A stretch of 32,828 bases of DNA from an uncultured Holophagaceae bacterium (GTDB lineage: Bacteria; Acidobacteriota; Holophagae; Holophagales; Holophagaceae), in NCBI GenBank assembly GCA_903868115.1, contig CAIPUA010000246.1, positions 1 through 32,828 of the forward strand, in the 5' to 3' direction. Made by a program: the position numbers and the translations under genes. Shown in pieces: positions 26,056 to 32,828 of the stretch (positions within the stretch are counted from its first letter, which is position 1; each line of letters starts with the position of its first letter). The notes under the pieces are model-generated. The model did not search any database, was not told the DNA's origin, and worked only from the letters and a program-made list of their open reading frames with translations.

Positions 26056-26841
26056 ATGTCGCGGCTTCAATTCTTCTGGATTTCCTGGCCACCGGTGCTG
26101 CGCGCGCTGGCCGCTCAGGTTGCGGCCTTCCTCCTCCTGCTCGTTCTGGTCCGAGTGCTGCCGGGCCGAATGCCCTTCTGGATTTGGCCCTTGCTGCAGG
26201 GCCTCCTCGCTGCAGCCCTGGCCGCCGCCTGGGGACTGGGTCCCTGGTGGGGCCTCTTTCAGGTGCTGCTGCCCTTTGCCCTGGCCTGGCAACTTGGCAA
26301 CCCGGTCCCAGGCTGGATCTATCCGACTCTGCTTTTTGGCCTCCTGTTGGTTTTCGGTGGGGGCATCCTGACTCGGGTGCCGCTCTACAACTCGGGCCCG
26401 GCCGCCTGGGAACATCTGCTCGCTCTGATCCCGGAAGGCGAGAAGCTCCAGATGGTGGATCTGGGCGCCGGCCTGGGGGGCCCCCTTGCCTTTCTCGCCC
26501 GGCATCGCCCCCATAGCCAATTCCTTGGCGTGGAGGCTTCGCCTCTGGTCTGGCTCATCGCCTGGCTGAGGACCATGCCCCTCCGCCGAAACTGCAGAAT
26601 CATCCCCGGCAGCCTGTGGAGGCTGGATCTGCAGAGGTTCGATATCGTCTTCGCCTTCCTGTCCCCGGCCCCCATGCCCGCGCTATGGGCAAAGGCCCTC
26701 AAAGAGATGCGACCCGGGACGCTGCTCGTCAGCCATAGCTTCGAAGTGCCGGGGGTCCAGCCCGAACACCGGATTCCCGTGCCAGGGCGCTCTGGCGCGT
26801 GCCTGCTCCTTCATCGAATGCCAACTCCCACCTCGAAGTGA
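26056..26841 (+). CDS. Membrane-anchored SAM-dependent methyltransferase-like protein
   Basis: N-terminal hydrophobic helices, then MVDLGAGLGGPLAFLARHRPHSQFLGVEASPLVWLIAWLR (motif I). Start uncertain (26008/26023/26056). Confidence 0.75.
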   Translation: MSRLQFFWISWPPVLRALAAQVAAFLLLLVLVRVLPGRMPFWIWPLLQGLLAAALAAAWGLGPWWGLFQVLLPFALAWQLGNPVPGWIYPTLLFGLLLVFGGGILTRVPLYNSGPAAWEHLLALIPEGEKLQMVDLGAGLGGPLAFLARHRPHSQFLGVEASPLVWLIAWLRTMPLRRNCRIIPGSLWRLDLQRFDIVFAFLSPAPMPALWAKALKEMRPGTLLVSHSFEVPGVQPEHRIPVPGRSGACLLLHRMPTPTSK

Positions 26842-26869
26842 GGGCTGTGGCCCGAAAAATGCTCTAGAG

Positions 26870-26896
26870 TTAAGCCTTGCCCATAGCGGTCGAATA
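26870..26896 (+). promoter_or_regulatory. Candidate sigma-28 (FliA) promoter for motAB
   Basis: TTAAGCCT-N11-GTCGAATA versus TAAAGTTT-N11-GCCGATAA (5/8 and 5/8 matches, exact 11-nt spacing), 20 bp upstream of the motA ATG. Confidence 0.35.
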
Positions 26897-26916
26897 CCTA
26901 TGAAGGGGTCTTCTTC

Positions 26917-27783
26917 ATGTTCGTGATCATCGGATTCATCATCGTGGTCGCTGCCGTCCTCGGCGGCTTCTTTTGGGAAGGCGGCAAGATCGCTACGCTG
27001 CTGCACCCCCTCGCTCCCGAAGGCACCATCATCATCGGTGCCGGAATCGGAGCCTTCCTGGCGGGCAATCCCCCCTCCGTCATCAAGGCCGTGGTCGCCA
27101 ACATCGCCAAGCCACTGAAGGGCAGCAAGTACACCAAGGCCGTGTATATGGAGGCCCTGATGATGCAGTACGAGGTCTATGTGAACATCAAGAAGGGTGG
27201 CCTCCTGGCGCTGGAACAAGATGTGAACGATCCCCATAGTTCCAACATTTTCAAGAAATACCACACGATGCTCCACGACCATCACGCCCTGGATTTCTTC
27301 TGCGACTCCATGAAGCTGCTCATCAACGGCAGCGCGAAGATCGACGAGATCGACCAGGTCATGGAAATGGACCTGGATGTGCACCATGCGGAAAGCGTCA
27401 CCCCGGGAGCTGCGGTGAACACCCTGGCCGACTCCATGCCCGCCTTCGGCATCGTGGCCTGCGTCATCGGCGTGGTGATCACCATGGGCTTCCTGGATCA
27501 GCCCCCCAATGTCATCGGTGGCAAGGTGGGCGCGGCCCTGGTGGGCACCTTCCTGGGCATTCTCGTGGGCTATGGCTTCATCTCCCCCCTCGCCAAGAAC
27601 ATGGACCAGGTGACGGCCACGGAATCTCACTTCTTCAACATGCTTCGGGCAGGCCTAGTCGCTTTCGGCAATGGTGCCGCCCCCGTCACCGCCGTGGAAT
27701 TCGCTCGTCGGAACATTCCCTCCACCGAGCGGCCCGGGTCCCAAGAACTCGAGGAAGTTGTCCGCCAGATCAAGCCCAGGTAG
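26917..27783 (+). CDS. motA: Flagellar motor stator protein MotA
   Basis: MFVIIGFIIVVAAVLGGFFWEGGKIATLLHPLAPEGTIIIGAGIGAFLAGNPP; ADSMPAFGIVACVIGVVITMGFL; followed by motB. Confidence 0.97.
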   Translation: MFVIIGFIIVVAAVLGGFFWEGGKIATLLHPLAPEGTIIIGAGIGAFLAGNPPSVIKAVVANIAKPLKGSKYTKAVYMEALMMQYEVYVNIKKGGLLALEQDVNDPHSSNIFKKYHTMLHDHHALDFFCDSMKLLINGSAKIDEIDQVMEMDLDVHHAESVTPGAAVNTLADSMPAFGIVACVIGVVITMGFLDQPPNVIGGKVGAALVGTFLGILVGYGFISPLAKNMDQVTATESHFFNMLRAGLVAFGNGAAPVTAVEFARRNIPSTERPGSQELEEVVRQIKPR

Positions 27784-27795
27784 CGGGGCTTTCCC

Positions 27796-28689
27796 ATGGC
27801 CGAACAACAACCCGAAGTAAAAATCATCATCAAGAAGAAGAAGGGCGGCCACGCGGCGGGCCACAGTGGCGGGGCCTGGAAGGTGGCCTACGCGGATCTC
27901 GTCACGGCCATGATGGCCTTCTTTCTGCTGATGTGGCTGCTCAGCAGCGCGAGTTCATCCACCAAGGCTTCGATCTCCAAGCATTTTCAGGAAGGGCCGG
28001 GCTACTGGGACACCACCGCCGGCAAGGAGATGATCGAGACTTACAACAAGGGCATTCTCCCGGGCGGTCGCGGGTTGTCGCCCAAGCCGGGCGATGGTGA
28101 CGGCGGTCAAGGCCCGGATGCTTCAGCCGTCGAGAAGGAACAAAAGGCCATGGAAGAAACCAAAATGGCCATCGAGAAGGCCTTCAAGGAGGACAAGCTG
28201 CTCCAGGCCTTCCAGGACCAGCTTTCCATGGACTTCACGGAGGAAGGCCTGCGCATCCAGATCCAGGACAAGGCCATGCAGGTGCTCTTCGATTCCGGCA
28301 GCGCGAAACTCAAGCCCTATACCTTATCAATCCTGAAGGAGATCGCCCAGGAACTCGGCAAGCTGCCCAATCATGTCGTCATCGGGGGCCACACGGATGC
28401 TCAGCAATATGCCTCTCAGGCCTATACCAACTGGGAACTGAGTTCCGAGCGCGCCAACGCCGCCCGGAGAGTCCTGGAAGCCTCCGGTCTGCGCTCGAAC
28501 CAGGTCCGCCGCACCACCGGCTATGCCGAGACTTTGCCCCTCGAAGGGCATGAACCCAAGGATCCCAAGAATCGCCGCATCTCCATCGTGGTCCTCTCCA
28601 GTGCCACCGAACAGGCTGAGGTCCAGCGCCAGAAATCCAAGGGGGGCCGCAAGGACGGGAAGACCGAGGAAGCCACCAAGGAAGGCTGA
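27796..28689 (+). CDS. motB: Flagellar motor protein MotB (OmpA-like C-terminus)
   Basis: GGAWKVAYADLVTAMMAFFLLMWLLSS; VVIGGHTDAQQYASQAYTNWELSSERANAARRVLEASGL. Confidence 0.97.
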   Translation: MAEQQPEVKIIIKKKKGGHAAGHSGGAWKVAYADLVTAMMAFFLLMWLLSSASSSTKASISKHFQEGPGYWDTTAGKEMIETYNKGILPGGRGLSPKPGDGDGGQGPDASAVEKEQKAMEETKMAIEKAFKEDKLLQAFQDQLSMDFTEEGLRIQIQDKAMQVLFDSGSAKLKPYTLSILKEIAQELGKLPNHVVIGGHTDAQQYASQAYTNWELSSERANAARRVLEASGLRSNQVRRTTGYAETLPLEGHEPKDPKNRRISIVVLSSATEQAEVQRQKSKGGRKDGKTEEATKEG

Positions 28690-28731
28690 TCGGCCGTGGT
28701 ACCCTTGAGGCTTCCTGCCCTGAAAGGCGTC

Positions 28732-29670
28732 ATGACCCCGAACGAGATTCGCGCCATTCACGATCTGCCCTTTCCAGAACTGCTCTTCCAGGCCCAAACC
28801 GTGCATCGCCAGCACTGGAATCCTGAGGAAATCCAGTTCTGCACCCTGGACTCCATCAAGACCGGGGCTTGTCCCGAGGATTGCGCCTACTGTCCCCAGA
28901 GCGCCCGCTACGACACGGGCCTCAAGGTAGAACCCCTGAAGGCCGTGGACGAGGTGCTGCGGGGCGCGGCGGCGGCCAAGGCCAATGGCTCGACCCGCTA
29001 CTGCATGGGGGCCGCGTGGCGGGAAGTCCGTGACGACCTGAATTTCGACGCCGTGCTCGAGATGGTGCATGGCGTGGCCAGCCTGGACATGGAAGTCTGC
29101 GTGACGCTGGGCATGCTCAACGTGAGCCAAGCCAAACGCCTGAAGGCCGCAGGCTGCAAGGTCTACAACCACAACATCGACAGCAGCAAGGCATTCTACG
29201 AGACCATTATTTCCACTCGCAAGTTCGACGAGCGGCTGGAAACCATCGATGCCGTGCGCCAGGCGGGCCTGGAGGTCTGCTGTGGCGGCATCGTGGGCAT
29301 GGGCGAAACCATCGACCAGCGCATCCATTTTCTGCATGAACTGACTGAGATGGAACCGGCACCGGAGAGCATTCCCATCAATCACCTCGTGCCCGTGGAA
29401 GGCACGCCCCTGGCCGATCTGCCGCCGGTGCCGCCCCTCGAATTCATCCGCATGATCGCCACGGCGCGCATCCTCTTTCCCGCTAGCCGCATCCGCCTCA
29501 GCGCCGGCCGCACGGCCATGTCGGATGAAATGCAGGCCCTAGCCTTCTGCGCGGGCGCCAACAGCCTCTTCACCGGCGAGAAACTTCTCACCACTCCCAA
29601 CCCCGGCGAAAGCCAGGACCACCGCCTGATGCAGGCCCTGGGCATGCAAGTCGAGGGCGCGATCCGATGA
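28732..29670 (+). CDS. bioB: Biotin synthase
   Basis: SIKTGACPEDCAYCPQSARYDTGL radical-SAM CxxxCxxC; YCMGAAWREVRDD; YNHNIDSSKAFYETIISTR. Confidence 0.98.
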   Translation: MTPNEIRAIHDLPFPELLFQAQTVHRQHWNPEEIQFCTLDSIKTGACPEDCAYCPQSARYDTGLKVEPLKAVDEVLRGAAAAKANGSTRYCMGAAWREVRDDLNFDAVLEMVHGVASLDMEVCVTLGMLNVSQAKRLKAAGCKVYNHNIDSSKAFYETIISTRKFDERLETIDAVRQAGLEVCCGGIVGMGETIDQRIHFLHELTEMEPAPESIPINHLVPVEGTPLADLPPVPPLEFIRMIATARILFPASRIRLSAGRTAMSDEMQALAFCAGANSLFTGEKLLTTPNPGESQDHRLMQALGMQVEGAIR

Positions 29671-30320
29671 ACGAGAATCTCACGCCCACCACCGCCTGCT
29701 GCTGCCGCCGAGTTTCCCGCACCCTGGTGGTTTTTGCCCTGCTGGGCGCGTTGCTCCTGGGCGCCGGGGGCTGGCATGCCTATGATGTCCATGTCCGCTA
29801 CCGCCTCGGCACGGTTACCGAGGGACAGCTCTACCGTTCCGGGGCCATGCCGCCGGCGCACATGGCGGAAGTGGCGAAAAAACTGGGCCTGCGGGCCGTG
29901 ATCGATCTGCGCACCTTTGTCCCGGGCCAGGATTCCACCAACACCACACCGCTGCAGAACATCGAAGCCGAAGGTGCCGCCCTGGCCACCGTTGGCGTGC
30001 GGCACATTCGCCTGCCCTCGGCCCAGGTGCCCGATCCGGCCACCCTGGAGCAGTTCCTGCGGGTAATGGCCGATCCCGCCAATCGTCCGGCGCTGGTCCA
30101 CTGCTATCACGGCGTGGGTCGCACCGAGCTCTTCGCGGCGGTCTACCGCATCGAGTTCGAGGGCTGGACGCCGGAGAAGGCGCGAGCGGCCACCCGCTTG
30201 CTCCTGGCCGGCAGCAGCTTCTCCGATCACGCCGAAAAGGGGCGCTTCCTCAAGGACTACCTACCCAGGCGGGGGAAGACCGGGCCGACGACGGGGGTTC
30301 CTGAACCCAGTGGACCCTGA
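29667..30320 (+). CDS. Membrane-anchored tyrosine/dual-specificity phosphatase-like protein
   Basis: N-terminal TM helix; LYRSGAMPPAHMAEVAKKLGLRAVIDLR; active site VHCYHGVGRTELF (HC-x5-R). ATGA overlap with bioB. Confidence 0.88.
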   Translation: MNENLTPTTACCCRRVSRTLVVFALLGALLLGAGGWHAYDVHVRYRLGTVTEGQLYRSGAMPPAHMAEVAKKLGLRAVIDLRTFVPGQDSTNTTPLQNIEAEGAALATVGVRHIRLPSAQVPDPATLEQFLRVMADPANRPALVHCYHGVGRTELFAAVYRIEFEGWTPEKARAATRLLLAGSSFSDHAEKGRFLKDYLPRRGKTGPTTGVPEPSGP

Positions 30321-30390
30321 ACGCTCGATATCGTGTTCCCGGGTCCCATTTGCCAAGATGCAGTCAGTCAGCCAACATTTCATTCCAAAC

Positions 30391-30427
30391 AAAAAGGGAG
30401 GGGGCCGCATCGGCCCCCTCCCTTTTT
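30391..30427. terminator. Bidirectional Rho-independent terminator between convergent genes
   Basis: AAAAAGGGAGGGGGCCG-CAT-CGGCCCCCTCCCTTTTT, perfect 17-bp stem. Confidence 0.95.
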
Positions 30428-30436
30428 CCTATCGGA

Positions 30437-31579
30437 CTACTTCGCCGCGGCCTTCAGAGCCTCGACCTTATCGGTTCGCTCCCAGCTGAATTCGGAACGG
30501 CCGAAGTGGCCGTAGGCCGCAGTGGACTGGTAGATTGGGCGGCGCAGGTCCAGAGTTGCGATCATGGCCTTGGGGGTGCAACTGAAGACCTCGCGGATCG
30601 CCTTCACGATGGCCTCGTCCGAAACATGGTTGGTGCCGAAGGTGTCCACGCTCACGGAAACGGGCTCAGCCACGCCGATGGCGTAGGCCAACTGCAGCTC
30701 GCACTTGTCCGCGAGGCCGGCCGCCACGATGTTCTTGGCGATGTAGCGCCCCATGTAAGCGGCCGAGCGGTCCACCTTGCTGGGATCCTTGCCGCTGAAC
30801 GCCCCGCCGCCGTGGTGCCCCGCACCACCGTAAGTGTCCACGATGATCTTCCGACCCGTCAGGCCGCAATCCCCCATCGGGCCGCCGATGACGAAACGCC
30901 CGGTCGGGTTGATGTAGATCTTGGTTTGGGCGTCCAGCAGTCCCTCGGGCAGCGAGTAGCGGATCACGAGTTTCTCGATTTCCGCATGGATTGTGGCGTT
31001 GGTGACTGCATCGTCGTGCTGGCTACTCACCACCACGGCATCGATACGCTTCACGATGTCGCCATCGTATTCCACCGTCACCTGGGACTTCCCGTCGGGG
31101 CGCAGCCAGGGCAGCGTGCCGTCCTTCCGGACCTCCGACAGTCGCCGGGTGAGGCTGTGCGCGAATTCGATGGCCGCAGGCATCAGTTCGGGGGTCTCCC
31201 GGGTGGCGTAGCCAAACATCAGGCCTTGGTCCCCGGCGCCCCCGGTATCCACCCCCATGGCGATGTCCGGGCTCTGTTGATCCAGGGCCACGACTACACC
31301 GCAGGTGTTGCAATCAAAACCCTTGATGCTGTGGTCATAGCCGATGCCCCGAACCACCTCGCGCACGAGTTGGGCCACGGGGATGTAGGTCTTGGTGGTA
31401 ATCTCGCCCGCTACGACCACCAGACCGGTGGTGACCAGGGTTTCGCAGGCCACCCGACTCGCCGCATCGTCGCCCAGGGCCGCATCCAGCACCGCATCGC
31501 TGATCTGGTCGGCAATTTTGTCGGGATGCCCCTCGGTGACGCTTTCAGAAGTGAACAGATGCTTGCCGGTTTTCGCCAT
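30437..31579 (-). CDS. metK: S-adenosylmethionine synthetase
   Basis: [72 protein letters not shown]. Start trimmed to MAKTGK. Confidence 0.98.
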   Translation of the reverse strand: MAKTGKHLFTSESVTEGHPDKIADQISDAVLDAALGDDAASRVACETLVTTGLVVVAGEITTKTYIPVAQLVREVVRGIGYDHSIKGFDCNTCGVVVALDQQSPDIAMGVDTGGAGDQGLMFGYATRETPELMPAAIEFAHSLTRRLSEVRKDGTLPWLRPDGKSQVTVEYDGDIVKRIDAVVVSSQHDDAVTNATIHAEIEKLVIRYSLPEGLLDAQTKIYINPTGRFVIGGPMGDCGLTGRKIIVDTYGGAGHHGGGAFSGKDPSKVDRSAAYMGRYIAKNIVAAGLADKCELQLAYAIGVAEPVSVSVDTFGTNHVSDEAIVKAIREVFSCTPKAMIATLDLRRPIYQSTAAYGHFGRSEFSWERTDKVEALKAAAK

Positions 31580-31734
31580 GCCTTTTCTCCTATCCTGGTT
31601 CCACTCGCCTTGGATGCCCAGGCAAGGGAGGCGGTACAGCATATCAGGGCGAGGCATTTCTTCCCTGCGGCCCCCCTGGTATGGTGAAGGCACCTCATCC
31701 GTCGACATCCGACCCTTTTTCAACGGAGCGTCCC

Positions 31735-32828
31735 ATGATCCTTCACCGTTTCGCCAAACATCTGATCGGCGCCGTGGCCGTCGCCCTGCTCATAGTGGCC
31801 CCGGCCTGCGATAAGAAAGGCTCCCAGGAACCCAAGGAATTCAAGGACATCACCCAGAAGGTCGGGGAGATGGACAAACTGAGCCAGAAGGCCAATGTGG
31901 CCGGACAGGAACAGGCCCGCAAGCTCAAGGAAGCCGGCGTCACAGACATCAAGCCTGGCGAAACCATGCAGCTCACCGAAGAGCAGAAAAAGGCCCTCGA
32001 GGAGCGCATCAAGGCCGAGAAGAACAGTTCCTATCAGGCCCTCCTGCAGGAAGTTCTCGACAAGGACAAGGAGATCAAGGAACTCAACGAGAAGATCGTC
32101 AAGCTCCGCGCCCAGCTGCCCAAACCCGACATGGCGAAGGAGGGCGACAACCAGTACACCATGGCCCTGCGCTTCCTGAAGAAGCGGGGCGTCAATGAGA
32201 ACGAGGCCAAACGCCTGATCAGCCGCGTGAACATCATGGAGAAGCTGGCCCCGGGTTTCGAGGTCTACCACTTCTACAGCAACGGCGTGTATGGCACCTG
32301 GGTCAGCCAGGGCAAGGCCCGGATCACCCCCAGTGAGCTGATCCGGGAAGAGCGCGAAAAGATCGAAGGCGAGCGCGACACGGCTGTGGTCCAGGGCGAG
32401 AAGTTGCAGGAAGAGGTCAACGATCTCCTCAGCCAGAAGGCCAAGATCACCTCCGAGATCGAGGGACTCCGCACCGAGAAAACGAAGCTCATCGAGGACA
32501 TGAACGCCCTGTCGGCCACCAACGAGGCGCAGAAAGCCAAGCTGAACAGCCTCCACTACCTGGTGGGCAACCGCAAGCAGTTGGAGCAGGATGGCGTCAT
32601 CATCATTCCCGTTTTCGCCAAGGACCGCGCCGGCAAAGCCTGGAAGGATGATGTCTTCAACAAATCTCTGGACCTCCGCTCCGCCGAGACGCTCGTGATC
32701 AAGGCCGCCGAAGTGGGCTTGGCCAAGATCAGCAAGGTGAATGTGGTGCCCGGCTCCTATGTCAAGGATGAGCACTACACCGTGGTCGTCAGCGAGGACA
32801 AGCAGTCCGCCACCATCAAGCTCCTGAC
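31735..32828 (+). CDS. Exported coiled-coil protein, possibly a lipoprotein; partial, continues past the window end
   Basis: Open frame of 364 codons from ATG 31735 to the window edge with no stop: [51 protein letters not shown]... Heptad-like E/K-rich helices. Missing from the plus-strand track because it has no in-window stop. Confidence 0.85.
   Translation, partial: MILHRFAKHLIGAVAVALLIVAPACDKKGSQEPKEFKDITQKVGEMDKLSQKANVAGQEQARKLKEAGVTDIKPGETMQLTEEQKKALEERIKAEKNSSYQALLQEVLDKDKEIKELNEKIVKLRAQLPKPDMAKEGDNQYTMALRFLKKRGVNENEAKRLISRVNIMEKLAPGFEVYHFYSNGVYGTWVSQGKARITPSELIREEREKIEGERDTAVVQGEKLQEEVNDLLSQKAKITSEIEGLRTEKTKLIEDMNALSATNEAQKAKLNSLHYLVGNRKQLEQDGVIIIPVFAKDRAGKAWKDDVFNKSLDLRSAETLVIKAAEVGLAKISKVNVVPGSYVKDEHYTVVVSEDKQSATIKLL

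Noticed and set aside
26900-26926. 8-codon uORF (MKGSSSCS) overlapping the motA start
   Set aside because: The AAGGGG it contains is better explained as the motA SD; no independent SD for the uORF.
31720-32775. 351-aa minus-strand ORF at the right end
   Set aside because: Antisense of a better plus-strand frame with a signal-like N-terminus and coiled-coil composition.

Overview
GC-rich chromosomal window, coding-dense on both strands. Gene content is consistent with an Acidobacteriota (Holophagae/Geothrix-like) chromosome, but that assignment is inference. Most of it is core genome: glmS, a flagellar regulatory/switch block on the minus strand (flhA-flhF-flhG-fliA-fliM-fliN/fliY), a YraN-like protein, a DnaQ-like exonuclease, valS, an exported PIG-L deacetylase followed by an SSS symporter, gluQ, motAB, bioB and metK, plus one tRNA-Val(GAC). 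I see no CRISPR array, rRNA, intact prophage or transposase. The most interesting signals lie outside the supplied ORF track: (1) a duplicated tRNA-Val 3' end plus terminator, resembling an att scar; (2) two tandem microproteins (46 and 38 aa) after glmS sharing PF-x-R / HPQA and a single hydrophobic helix; (3) a 40-aa membrane microprotein overlapping the SSS symporter start by 4 bp; (4) three different short-period intergenic repeats (7-bp, about 10-bp and 10-bp periods), two of which bracket the yraN-like gene; (5) a strong hairpin at the left edge whose arm contains an AAGGAGG Shine-Dalgarno sequence; (6) a long ORF running off the right edge that the track missed. All family calls come from reading motifs by eye; no database search was run.
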